Assembly (NCBI GenBank): GCA_003550325.1
Contig: QKWP01001734.1
Span: forward strand, 18,977-82,976
DNA length: 64,000 nucleotides
DNA from: Gigaspora rosea
Lineage: Eukaryota; Glomeromycota; Glomeromycetes; Diversisporales; Gigasporaceae
Direction: 5' to 3'
The notes under the pieces are model-generated. The model was given only the letters and a program-made list of their open reading frames with translations, had not been told where the DNA came from and made no database searches. Shown here in pieces: positions 1 to 11,168 of this stretch; position 1 is the stretch's first letter; the number at the start of each line of letters is the position of its first letter. The position numbers and the translations under genes are program-made.

Positions 1-978
1 GATGCGATTGGTTCAAATTATGCGGCTAATGCTTTACGTTCAGAATTATGCGAAACGATCGTAAAATTATGTTAAATTATGCGATTTTTTTACTATTAAC
101 CACGTGATAAATATACTCAATCTGGATTGGTCAATTTCTTTCAGAATTTTGAATGTATATATATGTTGTGCCTCAGATTAAAACTTGCGTCAGATTGAAT
201 CAAATGACTATCAATTGACCAGCATTAAATGATCGGCAACAACTGGCCTAAACTAACTGCTAAATTTGTCATAATTTTACCCCAACACTAATCTAATTTA
301 GGCTGGGTATCATCTAATGCAAGGATTGACAACATATATAAAAAAATTGCGCTCAAAATTTTTTATATTAAAAATGATCAATCACAGGCACTATTTACTA
401 TTATGCGATTTGGGCCAAATTATGCTTCGCATATGTGATGCTAAAAATTGGCTCATTATGTGCATCGCATCGCATCGCATAAAACTAGGTTACCTAGTCA
501 TACCATACTGATATTCGCAATACCGCAGATCAGCATGGTAATGGTATAGTATGGATTACTATTTTCGCAAATCAGCATGGTATGGATGAGTAGATCAGTA
601 TATTACAGGCTATTTTTAAAATCTGTACCATACTAATCTGGTGTTATATGCTATGCAATTCTGATCATTCATACCATATTTGATTGATTCATGATTCACT
701 GTAAAAAATTTTGTTACAAATCGACACATAATATTGTATGTGATTAAGGTTGATTTGGTACCATTGTAAATATACAATTGTCAATGAATTTGAATTGTGG
801 TGACTATTGATCATAACTGGCTCATCATTCATCAATATTTTAGTCTAAACATTTTGATATGGTTGGTATAACCAATCAAAAAACGTTAAAACATAATAAT
901 TTGATTATATTGCTAAACTGGTTTTAGTACAATTTGGATATAACCATAGTTTTATTGGGCAGTAGATCGACATAAGAC
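1..978. other. Gene-free repeat region
   Basis: No credible coding region. Positions 1-100 and 385-490 are rich in the word ATTATGCG and its complement, the latter ending in a short GCATC run at 464-480. Positions 495-660 hold several copies of GATCAGYATGGTA in both orientations, a word that returns at 11732-11815. These look like decayed ends of nonautonomous transposons, but no target duplication could be matched. Confidence 0.5.
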
Positions 979-1147
979 TAGAGATGGGCAAAATACAAAA
1001 TTTTCATTTTAGCATGCATATGCTATGCGCATGCATTTTTTGCATGCATGCATGCATGTTTTGACCAAAGTTATGATTTAATTTCTTAATACTAGCTAGC
1101 ATTAATTGCATGCATGCATGCAGTCATGCGCATGGTGCCCATCTCTA
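979..1147. mobile_element. hAT-like MITE, 169 bp
   Basis: Both ends carry the inverted terminal repeat TAGAGATGGGCA, a common hAT-type end. The element is flanked by a perfect 8-bp target duplication CATAAGAC at 971-978 and 1148-1155, the length expected of hAT transposases. The interior is a near-palindrome built on GCATGC. It has no coding capacity and would need a transposase supplied elsewhere. Confidence 0.9.
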
Positions 1148-1155
1148 CATAAGAC

Positions 1156-2138
1156 TACAAATGCAAGAATTGCTGAGAATTAATGATAATAAGATACGAA
1201 AAAAATGGAAAAATCTAGAGAACAATCGTTTAAATCCTTAATGACGTAATTTTTCTTAATATTTGCTTAATATATTCACTATTTTTTTTTATTAATCATA
1301 TGTTTTCTTTTTATCTATTACGGAGAAGTTGTTCTTGTTCTTGCACTGATTCTTGAACTTGAGATCATTATACAAAACACATTCAAATTCGTAAAACATT
1401 TGACTGACTTTTTATCTATTTTTATCATTCTTATATAACAGATCTGCTTGGCTCGCCATAGTATGGCAATATATTGTTCCGCCATTGCGAGTTACGCCCA
1501 AAATAGGTTGTAAATTAGCGTTATGTAATTTAACAACAGAAGCAAGTTTGGAAAATTCACGATTCAAGATTTTAAGGGAGTTGCTTAAGGGCTTTAATTT
1601 AATGCAAAAAAATCTTTACTGATATAATCTATTAAACTATTTAGTACGTATAGTTTTTGATTAAACTTATTTGTAATACCCAATGTTGTTCCACTGCGTT
1701 TTCTGGTAATGAAATTAAAGGATCCCTCGCGAGAGATATATCTCCCAAAATACTTAAAGTTTGTTTATGCTAGGATAACATTAGATTCTGGTTAGAAGTA
1801 AACAAAATATGTAGTAAATTTGTCAAATAATACTTTAGTTAGTGCACAAAAAAAAGGATTTTTATGCATTTTTTTCAAAAAATAAATAATTTTTCTTGAA
1901 CGGATGTTGAATTTTCCTGACATATGTCACGTTACACTAAATCGTGGCTCGCTATTGGCAGGTGATATATTTCCCCGAAAGATTGTACTAAAATAAATAA
2001 ATAGTATTGAAAATACTATACGGAAAAATACAGTAACCGAATGTCTAAACCTATTTTGTAGCATCAATGAAAAAATATCAGGCAGAGTCTGCGCAGAATT
2101 CTGTTCGCCGGATAAAAACCTATTGATGGATATAGTTA
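1156..2138. other. Unassigned AT-rich intergenic sequence
   Basis: I see no gene, RNA or clearly bounded repeat here. The sequence is AT-rich with short homopolymer runs; stop codons are dense in all frames. Confidence 0.4.
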
Positions 2139-2390
2139 CCCCTAAACTGCCGTATACAAGACCCCCAGATATCGTAGACCCCTATGTACTAGACCCGGGC
2201 GTGAAACTCAAAATCTACAATAACCAAATGCGGTTTTTTTCAAATATCTAGGCTGCCCACTATAAATGAAAAATATGCATGCTTAAAAATTTCCTTCTAA
2301 TGGTAAAAACTCTCTAGACCGGGGTTTAATGATAGGTTTTAATATTGGTGGGGTGTAAGAGACCCGGGTCTTTTATACTGCAGTTTACGG
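2139..2390. mobile_element. Tc1/mariner-type MITE, 252 bp
   Basis: Inverted ends (CCCCTAAACTGC on the left, complement of GCAGTTTACGG on the right, both followed inward by GTATA and AAGACCC) are flanked by TA on each side (2137-2138, 2391-2392), the target of Tc1/mariner transposases. A related copy lies in duplication copy 2, split into 24168-24275 and 26293-26398 by a 2-kb insertion, so this MITE was present before the segment duplicated. Confidence 0.8.
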
Positions 2391-2699
2391 TAATTACATT
2401 TAAAATTATATTTCTTTTGTTTGATTTTTTTTCTGATTGTTGCTTTTAAAATATTAATTATATGCCGCCTGGATCTGCAATTTAATGGATATTGCAACAG
2501 AATTCTGGACACTCTACAGGGAACAATTTTACAATAATACAGTACTTGCTTAATTTCAACAACAAACTAGTTTATCCGTAATTTTTATTACTTCTCTTTA
2601 GACATACTTCTAAGAAAATTTGAAAAATGGCCCTAACCCGATCAAATTAACGTTAAATTATAAATTTTCAAATTAGTGTTACAAAATTGTCAAAATTTT

Positions 2700-2835
2700 A
2701 TTCAATCGATTAATTAATAAATTATTTACTCAACTATCGATTTTATTCGACTAATCGATTAATTGACCGATCAATTAGTTGACCAATCGATTAATCGATT
2801 AATCGATTGGTCAACTAATTGATTAATCGATTTTC
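2700..2835. repeat. ATCGATTAATCG palindrome cluster
   Basis: Dense overlapping ATCGATTA and TAATCGAT words plus GGTCAACTAATT and its complement form an imperfect long palindrome about 350 bp upstream of the secreted-protein gene. The same cluster lies at 26700-26840 upstream of the paralogue. Possibly a decayed foldback element; a regulatory role cannot be judged. Confidence 0.6.
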
Positions 2836-3090
2836 CAACTTTCCATTTATATCACTATTGCAAACCTGACCTAACATTAATATATCTGTAAATGAATATT
2901 ACTATGATACATTATTTTCCTAAGTTCTACTTTAAACTAGCTTTATTCGTAATTTTAATTACTTCACTTTAGACACATTTCCAAGGATATTTGAAAATGG
3001 CACTAGCGTAATTAGATTAGTGTTAAATTATAATGTTTCAAACTTGGTCTATCACCATGTGCAGCCATAGTGATATCGTATTAAAAAAAT

Positions 3091-3098
3091 TATAAATA
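3091..3098 (+). promoter_or_regulatory. TATA box of the 3151 gene
   Basis: TATAAATA, 53 bp before the ATG, in a block conserved in the paralogue, where the same box also stands 53 bp before the start codon (27082-27089). Confidence 0.6.
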
Positions 3099-3150
3099 GT
3101 GCTTTTTTAATCAAAGGTACGGATCATAAAAATTATAATAAATTACCATC

Positions 3151-3492
3151 ATGAAAAAGCTCTTGTTAATTTTTATTCTCACATTTTTGATTATCACTAT
3201 CGCTGAATCATCGAATTTGAAAAGAAATGACCATTATCTAGGACCTTCATGCCTTTCATCAGAAATACCTTGTGGACTTGAATGTTGTACTTCTACGCAA
3301 GAATGTACTATCAATTTATGTTGCGATAAGAGCCGTGTTTGTGGAGGTGTTGGAGGTGATTGTTGTGATTCTACGGAAGTATGTGTTGGAAACCAACGTT
3401 GTTGCAACCCGGACCGTGTCTGTGGTGATGGTCTGCATGAAGTTACCTGTTGTCATGCATCACAAACATGCTTAAATGGTAATTGTAGATGA
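3151..3492 (+). CDS. Small secreted cysteine-rich protein with CC-x4/5-C repeats (113 aa)
   Basis: Residues 1-19 form a classic signal peptide (KK, then a run of L/I/F), predicting export. The mature part holds 18 cysteines in repeated modules of a CC pair followed four or five residues later by a single C (CCTSTQEC, CCDKSRVC, CCDSTEVC, CCNPDRVC, CCHASQTC), a spacing reminiscent of granulin-type disulfide ladders. No catalytic motif is seen. The gene is a single exon with the start chosen because the signal peptide begins there and a TATA box lies 53 bp upstream. It is the paralogue of 27142-27504. All 18 cysteines are conserved between them while about a third of other mature residues differ, and the paralogue has an insertion after the NLKR motif. 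A small secreted effector-like role at the host or soil interface is inference; the family assignment is by spacing only. Confidence 0.8.
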   Translation: MKKLLLIFILTFLIITIAESSNLKRNDHYLGPSCLSSEIPCGLECCTSTQECTINLCCDKSRVCGGVGGDCCDSTEVCVGNQRCCNPDRVCGDGLHEVTCCHASQTCLNGNCR

Positions 3493-3694
3493 GTAACGTG
3501 AAAACTTTCTCAATATGTATCTATGGGGCTACTTTTTGATCTATAGTGTTCCTTCTGTGACTGCTTTACTTTTAAAGATTTATCAATATTAATTGTTTAC
3601 AAACAAACATTTAAGAATATATATATATTTATTTAATAATTAAATATTTTATTATGGATATTTTTGACAAGATTTGTATATGATAAAATTCATA

Positions 3695-3700
3695 AATAAA
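3695..3700 (+). terminator. AATAAA polyadenylation signal
   Basis: Canonical AATAAA about 200 bp after the stop codon of the 3151 gene, conserved in the paralogue at 27715-27720 with near-identical surroundings. Confidence 0.45.
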
Positions 3701-3874
3701 ATGTGATAATGTTCTTCGTAATTTCTCTTGAAATTGACATGTCAATCACAAATGTAAAATTGACGTATGTTTTGCAATCGGTGAAATTGGCAAAATTTAT
3801 TAAAAATAAAAGTTACAAATTAAATTTTATGTCAAGATTTCGTTAAAAAAAAACTATTTTAATATTGGTATTTA

Positions 3875-4018
3875 TAGGGATAGGCCGCTGCGCAGGCGGA
3901 ATATTTCAAAAGTCGAATATGTCAGAAACCGAAATTTAGCAATTTTGGCCCGCATTAGCATAATGCAGGCCCGTGCAGGCTGTGCAGCCTACGCGGTATT
4001 TCGATTTACCCATCCCTA
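3875..4018. mobile_element. hAT-like MITE, 144 bp
   Basis: Ends TAGGGATAGG and complement TAGGGATGGG, with flanking GGTATTTA (3867-3874) and GGTATTTT (4019-4026), an 8-bp target duplication with one mismatch. GC-richer than its surroundings (GCAGGC, GTGCAGCC). The orthologous insertion at 27897-28049 shows it predates the segmental duplication. Confidence 0.8.
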
Positions 4019-4312
4019 GGTATTTTTCTTGGTCACGTAAAACATTAATTCCAAATATGATTTCAAGCGCAATCAATAGTTTTAAGATATAAGCCATTAT
4101 AAGTCATTAGATTTTCGAAATGAATTGGTAAACATAACAAAGATGGAAACAACATTAAAACAGTTAATCTAAGACATGTACTATTCAGCAATTAGAAATT
4201 GTTATCAAATAACTACATAAAAGTTTCTTATTTTATAATCTTACAAAGAAAAATTTTTAAAATGCTAAAAATATTAATAAAATTCTAAATTTAATTTTAA
4301 TTTTAATTAAAG

Positions 4313-5380
4313 GTATATTTATGGCGGAATGGTTTCATTAGAAAATCTTGACGTTATGACTCATAATTATTGCTTGTAAACTTTTATTTGAAACTTATTT
4401 TATTGAATCAAAAACTTTGTGGTTCGATTGCATTTTTCTGAAGTATATTATAAAAGCTTTCGAAATAATAAATTTCAAGAATTACAAAATTAGTGCAATA
4501 ATATATTACAGTAAAACATCCAGAAAAAAATTTTAAATCAGAATATTTTACATCTATTCAATAAAGTGTGTTAATTTCACTAAACGAAATGATTTACAAA
4601 ATGGAAGAAGTAAAAGGTTGAAACGTGCCATTGAATGAGGAATTGCACAAAATCTTGGCATGCCACCTGATCCTAAAAGCTGGTTTAATGAAAATTTTTT
4701 AACCATAAGATTGCTTTATAAAATTGGTTACCTCATATTTGTTATTGTCAAATTTCTGGTAACGATATTATTGACTATTTTCAACCATATCAACAAATGC
4801 TGGATAAAAATCTATGGGTGATATAACTAAAAGATTTTTATCTTCAGACCCAACAATAATATCAGTAATTCTTACACTTTTTGTAGCTTGAACACAGCCA
4901 TTACCGAACAGAAGAACTATGCCATCATTTTCAACAATTATTAACGAAGCGCATACTGCTGAAATTGTTTCATGAATTGATAGAAAAACTGATGCACATG
5001 CTGTAAAAAATAATTCATATGAATTTTAATTACTTCATCGTGGAACCAGTGATGGATTTACTCCTGATTCTTTTGGAATTTATACAACAAACAAACAAAT
5101 GTCGTTGTAGTTGTGAAACTTAAAGGAAAAGATGAAATTCTAGATATAATCCTATTGGATGAGATAAACCAAGTGGTAATGCTTATATGCATAAGATTTG
5201 CAAAGATAGCTTGATTTTTTCATTGAAAAATGTTATATTCAAATTCTATTTTGAATCGTGTGAAATAAAACCCAGAATGTGCTATTTTTTGCCATCCTTA
5301 TTGAGGTCCAGCTTTCGGAGGTTGTAATATTAATCATTGTTGGAATTGTCAACGCTCGTATGAAAAACAAACCAGAAATG
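4313..5380 (+). pseudogene. BTB/BACK/TLDc (Kelch-like) pseudogene, copy 1
   Basis: Translated pieces in shifting frames follow the order of a BTB-BACK-TLDc protein. The C-terminal edge of the BTB domain (YIYGGMVSLENLD, 4316-4354) follows a possible acceptor AAAG. A BACK segment follows (DLQMEEVK-like 4591-4615; PPDPKSWFNENF 4659-4695). Then come the BACK-to-TLDc linker (FQPYQQMLDKNLW about 4780-4820; SSDPT 4844-4860; IINEA 4939-4955; SWIDRK 4975-4990) and TLDc motifs (DGFTPDSFGIY 5053-5085; YNPIGWDKPSG 5148-5180; FIFSLKN-like 5213-5233; SYEK 5360). The frame changes many times and stops occur throughout; the BTB domain proper is missing. Intact relatives are a large expanded family in Glomeromycotina (recalled). 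The same decayed gene is in copy 2, so it was probably broken before the duplication. Confidence 0.82.
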
Positions 5381-5593
5381 CATCTACAACCAATCCTGAT
5401 GGGAGGTAAGGTTGGATCTGTCCTGTTTAGTCCTTCTCGTTCTCTAATAAGAACGGTCTCAAAGTATCTATGGTCCAGTTCGGCCCAGCTCCTCGTCTCA
5501 AAAATAAGCCATTTTCATGTGAATTATTATCAATTTTAGCTATCATATTCGAAATAAAATTCATGCATTAATGTTTCTTTAATAACTATTTAA

Positions 5594-5815
5594 AAGTTTA
5601 TTTATAGTTATATTTCAACTATCTAAAAGCTTATTGAATAATCTATTATAACCGGCCGAATCCGAACTGGCTAAAAGACTGAAAACCGAAGACCATGTAA
5701 CTGGTCAAAAAGACCGATCTTTAATCGGTCTTCATCATAAAGTCATTTTATTATAAAATCTACATAGATATGCAACTTTGCATAAATACTATATAGTATA
5801 CCATATAAATATAGA
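5594..5815. repeat. Dispersed repeat, copy 1 of 2
   Basis: Similar over about 200 bp to 52181-52378 (shared words AAAGCTTATTGAATAATC, GGTCTTCATCATAAAGTC, GATATGCAACTTT), same strand. It begins exactly where the segmental duplication ends, suggesting that one breakpoint coincides with a repeat insertion. A CTGGTCAAAAAGACCGAT palindromic core sits at 5701-5718. Confidence 0.7.
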
Positions 5816-7196
5816 ATTTATGTAAAATCTACTTAAACTTACAAAAAATAATTTTATAAAAAAAAACTTATGTAAATGTTATATATTTAGTACACATTTA
5901 AATTAATGTCTCTTCTAAACAATTCAATACAAAATTGCTCGAGAATTCAATCTAGTTAATATTCAAGCTGACTAAGTTTGAAATATCATATTTGTATTGT
6001 AATAATAATATGATCTTGATATAGTGATCAAGGGAATAACATTAATGCCGATAACACCAAATTCAAAAACACGCGAATTTATGAGAATAGTTGAAATAGC
6101 TGAAAATCATACAACATTCTTTAGCTATATTTAAATTCGGTAAAACATAAAGAGAGTGTCAGAAAAATTTATCAACTGGAAAATGACTTATCGATAAAAG
6201 TGCTTTCAGAATATATTTTCAAAGGAATGGAATGACAGTAAGCCAGAAAATCATTTGTAGGTAATATGGGCTACAGTATCGCTTATATTATTCGGGGAAA
6301 TGGTAATTGCGTGTAAATGACTTATCGGGACATTTTCAGGAATACGGCAAAATGGTATTTCAGAAAAATTGTAACCATAATTATGGCTATCCATACCATA
6401 ATGATCTGCCGCAATATCCCTTATATCATACAATTCTACTATATTGATCTGCTGTGAATTAGGAATACAAATGCAGTGATCCTTGAGAATTATAGAGAGT
6501 AATGATCAAGTCGAACTAAAAATTGCATTGATTTTAGATGCAAAGCAAATTGCTAGAAAAATCCGATCCATAATTTATTAATTTATTAGCGTTATATGAA
6601 ATTGGAGATGGGCGTGCTACGTACACATATAATTGAAATTCACATGAATTGTGAGACACTTTATCTTGTTGCTACAAGAAATTATACGTTGAACAGGGAT
6701 AAAATAATAAGGAAAAAACATATCAGATATAGCGTGAAAACTTTAATTGGTGCAAGAGTATAGACACAGTATTCATAATTTTCGACACCATAAATCTAAT
6801 GAAAGTACAGTTAGACCACCTAAATGTAATACCTCCATAAATGAAGCTCTTAATTCTGACCCAAATATATTCAGCACTAAATTTCCAGAAATGCAATTTT
6901 CTTATTGTTCTCTAAGTGCAAGCTATGAGTTGCATTTAGGGATGTTTACTGTATTTCGATATGCAAAAAAAAAAAAAAAAAAATTACGTTCAAAGTCAGC
7001 CTTAATTAAAATCTTTGTCGATGTGGAAACTATTGGCGAAATGAGATCATCAGTCTAATTGTAAATTGTACAGTAAATAATGTGTTTGATGATGTCAAAT
7101 CAAATATTATTTATCATCATTAGATAAATACCCACCTTTAAACATTTATTATTTTCTATCAATATTTATCATTTAATATTATTAGCAAATTTAACA
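5816..7196. other. Gene-free, unassigned
   Basis: Contains AAAAAAACTTATGTAAATG at 5864-5880, a unit that forms a tandem array at 59480-59675, and an A19 run at 6965-6983. Short open frames at 6251-6433 (-) and 6747-7058 (+) have no recognisable domain or supporting signal and are not called. Confidence 0.4.
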
Positions 7197-8428
7197 ATGA
7201 AACTTATTTACATTTTAATATTTATTATTAATGTTACAAAGTTATTCAGTTTATGCATTACAAATCATCCGTTAGCAATATTATGGGGCATAGAAGATGA
7301 ATATGCACCCGAATGGCTAGAATATGAGAGACATTTGATCACGATTGATGATATATTAAGACCAATATTAGAAGAGGAATCTTTTATTTCAAACTTTGGT
7401 GGAACTTATATAAATATATTTAATGGGACAATAACTGTCAATACAGTAAACTTTTCTAAAGTTGATGAATTGCTAGCCTTACCTCAGATAAACCCATATA
7501 ATAATTCCTATATTTCAAAGAAGCATATAATTCTTTGACAATTGAAAAACAATTTTGTTGAAATATCTTTGTTATCTAAAATAAAACACGCAAACATGGT
7601 TTATACTCTCACTGATATGGAATATAATAATATTGTTTTATATTTTTTCGATAATACTGAGTTTTTGAATGATGTTGAACCTTTTAATCCTACTATACTC
7701 TATTTTGATGAAGAAGAAACTCCACAAACGATAATACGGTCACGATATGATGTTGATAATTCAAGAAGAGAAATAAGAAAGAAACTATTAGATGGAGATG
7801 GGTTATACAATAGTGCTACTAGATGTCCTTGCTCAGCTGGCTTTTGGGCAATGAGTAAAGATGAACCAGAACCACTATACATTATAACCGCAGGGCATTG
7901 CATTAATGAGACTAGTTATCAAACCTATTTTTATTATTTGCCGTGGGGTTGGAATGATACACAATCTAAGTTATCATATATTGGACAAATGATATTTCGT
8001 TCTGAGGATGATATCTAGATTTTAGCGTAATTCAAGTTGATGGTGAAGATGTTTTCCCATCATACGCTATAAGAAATACTGATAATGATCAATATAAAGA
8101 AGTTATTATAATTGACGATGCTCCTGTGTCTAGTCAAGGTGTACATATATGTAAATCTGGTTACACTATTCATTTTACTTGTGGAATGGGATTTTTATAC
8201 GTGAGGAATCCTATATATCTGATTTAATTGTTACAGATTTGTATTCTGGACGTGGTGATAGTGGTGGGCCTGTAATGTCTTTTGTTTCACCGCAAGATTT
8301 AAATTCAGTGATTTTACATGGTATGCGGGCTTGCTGTAGCTAATTCAATTGAATCAATTTTTAAGGCACTTGAAGAACGCAGTATGCGTAAGCTTCAAGA
8401 TCTTGTTTTTTATCTGGGAAATTCATAA
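7197..8428 (+). pseudogene. Secreted trypsin-like (S1) serine protease, broken
   Basis: A signal peptide (residues 1-19, MKLIYILIFIINVTKLFSLC) starts at 7197, followed by a propeptide-like N-terminal region and an S1 protease domain. All three catalytic residues are visible: His in ITAGHC (codon 7896-7898), Asp in LDFSVIQV (8018-8020) and Ser in GRGDSGGPV (8260-8262). The gene is broken by an in-frame TGA at 7536-7538 and by frame changes near 8008, near 8200 and near 8330. The last reading frame ends FYLGNS at 8426-8428. Length without breaks would be about 400 codons, plausible for a fungal alpha-lytic-type protease with prodomain. Decay looks recent because the family motifs are otherwise intact. 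Assembly error as the cause of some breaks cannot be excluded. Confidence 0.85.
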
Positions 8429-9366
8429 AAACTTTCTATTCACATGATTTACAGTACTCTAAATTTTATATTTAAAGTTAATGTCTGAAGACAATGATAC
8501 TATAGGCATTCGCACGCGTCTTAAACAATGGTCAAAAAGTGCCAGTGAATAAATTTTACATAGTGAAAAATATATTAAGCTATCATTGTGATAAAAAATC
8601 GAAATTTGATAAAGTTTATTATTTAAATAAAACATGTTTTATTGTAAAAAAATATATATATATTAAGTGAGATTGTCATTTCAGCATTTCAATTTATAAA
8701 CTTTTTGCCACAAATCGTCTTTTTTTTTTATATCTGACTTGGTGAAATTTACTATTAATTGAGTATTCAAAGAGATCACACAAGTAACTTTCTTATTGAT
8801 CCAAACACTCGGCATCAATAAACTATTATTTTTATTCTTATATTAAAAGTTTTTATGAAAATAAAAAAAATTAAACCCCCAAAAACAATTACTGAAACTT
8901 AGCTTTTTCAACTTTTAATCATATGGGATAACAAATTCAGCTACTTCGACAATACTGTACTTTTTCATTTTGTACAGTACAATCACCGAATATAAACAAA
9001 GATTAAAACTAGTGGATCCTTGGTTGATATTATTCCATGTTTAACTAACGAAAAGATTATAATTCTTTCCGTTGAACTTTCTATTACTTTTTCAAAATTT
9101 GTGTTATTACTTCTTAATTTGAAATACTCTCTACATTTTAGATCTAAAGTCTTTGATGCAACGGTGTTTTTTTAATTTTTGGCGACAATGGCTTTTGATA
9201 AATAGAAGGTTAATAGGTAATTCCTGTAGTATTCCTGTAGTTGGGCTGCAGGTATTGTTGAATTTGATTTCAAAACTATAGTAATTATTCAAAAATATAG
9301 TGTGATGTTTCTGCAAATGTGAATATACAATGCCTTTCCACATTCTGCTCCAATATTATTCTCTCT
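8429..9366. other. Gene-free, unassigned
   Basis: AT-rich sequence with poly-A/T runs. An open frame on the minus strand at 9131-9343 (70 codons) has no recognisable motif. Nothing else can be supported. Confidence 0.4.
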
Positions 9367-9719
9367 AATTATTATTGCTCAATCAGATGACTTAATTTAA
9401 CAAAGCTGAAAAACATATGGGAATAGGGGTTTGCTATCCTTGCCAGCTCTAATATACATTATCGCATTTTACTCTACTACAACCTATATTTCTGACCAAC
9501 AGCAAGCAAAGACCACCATTCAAGACCTGTAAGACCACAGACAAGATGGCGATCCAAACCATTTACAGATTAAACCGACTTCAAGAAGGGAGACTTCTCT
9601 ATAGCGAAGAAGAGAATCGGCATATATTTCAATGCTACTATAAGCAAGATAGCCTTTTTATTATGTCTTTGTACTGTCACTTGCAGTGCGAAAACTCATG
9701 CATACTAGTCCTTGTACTA

Positions 9720-10115
9720 ATACTGCAGCCGTGGAGGCCAACAAAAAACATCAGGTCCATGCACTGCTAGCGCAGCCGTGGAGCCTGGCATCACAAATCA
9801 TCAGGACTGTTAACACAGCCGTGGAGCCTGGCATAACAAAACATCAGGTCCTTGCACTGCTAAAGCAGCCGTGGAGCCTGCATCACAAATCATCAGGTCC
9901 TTGCACTGTCAACACAGCCGTGGAGCCTGGCATAACAAATCATCAGGCCCTTGCCTGGCATCACAAATCATCAGGTCCTTGCACTTTCAACACAGCCGTG
10001 GAGCCTGGCATAACAAATCATCAGGTCCTTGCACTGCTAATACAGCCGTGGAGCCTGGCATCACAAAAACATCAGGTCCTTGCACTGCTAACGCAGCCGT
10101 GGAGCCTGGCATAAC
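9720..10115. repeat. Minisatellite, about 50-bp unit, about 8 copies
   Basis: Tandem units share GCAGCCGTGGAGCCTGGCAT, then ACAAA and CATCAGGTCCTTGCACTG. The same unit in complementary orientation makes up 36337-36417 and 36655-36930, inside the other copy of the recombinase element, so the array belongs to that element. It creates long spurious open frames on both strands. Confidence 0.9.
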
Positions 10116-10541
10116 AACATTTTCACTTGCTTGACTTTGGGTGGGTAAGGGAGGGGATAGAACCAGCCTCCACAAAGGCGAGCGATAGCGATGAAAAAGG
10201 ATAACTTTCTTCCCAAAAGACAATCAGCCTTAAATATCCTGCTTGCTATTGTCCCTTACCCCTGTACCAATCTAACAATCAACATAACAATGAGAACTTT
10301 GAAAATCATATGCTAATCACAAATTACCTGCAAAAAACAAGTTTCAACATATAACAACAATCATCAAAGAATAACCATAAAAGGAAACATTTAAAACCTG
10401 TAATATGCCCGATCATAAAGCCATCTGATTTCACAATAATGATCGCCCTGTCACTTCGTTGACAGGCTTTTCATTATTATTGCTCAATCAGATGACTTTA
10501 TTTAGCAAAGCTGAAAAACATATGGGAATAGAAGAGGATCG

Positions 10542-11137
10542 CTACTTCGCAAACCCCATTTTTCTAGAAAACTGCAATTTCGCTGTTCCAACGAACCTCA
10601 AATACAACATGACTGCCTTGCTGTCCCAGCCACCTATATCTCTTATTTGTGTTAAAGATAAGTCTGCTTCCATTGCAGCTGTTGCACCACCAATCCTAAT
10701 GCTATGAGCTGTAAGTCTACCATTAGCCCCTGCATTGCTTGCTATCCTTTTGACAATAGCACCGACAGCTCCAAATGTCAATTGCTTTCCCCGGTTTGAC
10801 AGGAAAAGAGGTTGATCCTCCGTAGTTTTCGGGCTAATTTCCAAGTATCTCCTTAATAACCTAACTGGGCAGTACCGACTATCCGTAAATTCAATAGGAA
10901 TAAACTTTCCATTTGCAAATTGATCCGTTTTGGAGGACTTATGCGCACCCAGCACAATTTGTCACCGAATTTCACATCCTTAAATTTCAATTTACATAAT
11001 TCACCAGGACGGCGCATTGTCCTCACCCCGATAGCTACCAAGGCAGCATCTCGTATCCACAAATCCTTACTCATGCAATGCGGTTTTTTGTCCACAAACT
11101 GTCTCAAAACAGAGACTGTCAGGGGGTCACGGACCAC
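10542..11137 (-). pseudogene. Tyrosine recombinase/integrase, part of the decayed element
   Basis: Two overlapping minus-strand segments show the tyrosine-recombinase signature in order: a first catalytic arginine region (RTMRRPGELCKL), the H-x-x-R box in AHSIRIGGATAA, then a tryptophan and the nucleophile tyrosine in GGWDSKAVMLYLR. The protein would cut and rejoin DNA through a 3'-phosphotyrosine link during integration. The C-terminus ends RKMGFAK at 10542. The coding sequence is interrupted. Confidence 0.8.
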
Positions 11138-11168
11138 CTTGGCTCCTTATCCTTCTTATATTCCTTTA

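Larger units (their letters stand above)
2165..5593 (+). repeat. Segmental duplication, copy 1 (about 3.4 kb)
   Basis: This stretch is collinear with 24168-31180 in the same orientation. Shared in order: the right part of the 2139-2390 MITE, an ATCGATTAATCG palindrome cluster, a secreted cysteine-rich gene, a hAT-like MITE, a BTB/BACK/TLDc pseudogene, and a tail ending AATAACTATTTAA. Non-coding stretches are nearly identical (hand reading around 95 percent in the 3' flank of the gene). Copy 1 lacks the three large insertions of copy 2 and so supplies their empty sites. Beyond 5593 the copies diverge abruptly. Confidence 0.93.

Noticed and set aside
4600-5200. Hint/Vint-like reading of the minus strand (NGCVQATKSVRITDI)
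   Set aside because: The plus strand gives a much better and ordered match to BACK and TLDc; the minus frame is its shadow.
6251-7058. Frames at 6251-6433 (-) and 6747-7058 (+)
   Set aside because: No recognisable domain, no conserved neighbour, the second ends in a poly-A derived Lys run.
9686-10223. Long repetitive open frames on both strands
   Set aside because: They follow the 50-bp minisatellite and occur in several frames at once; no start, signal or domain.
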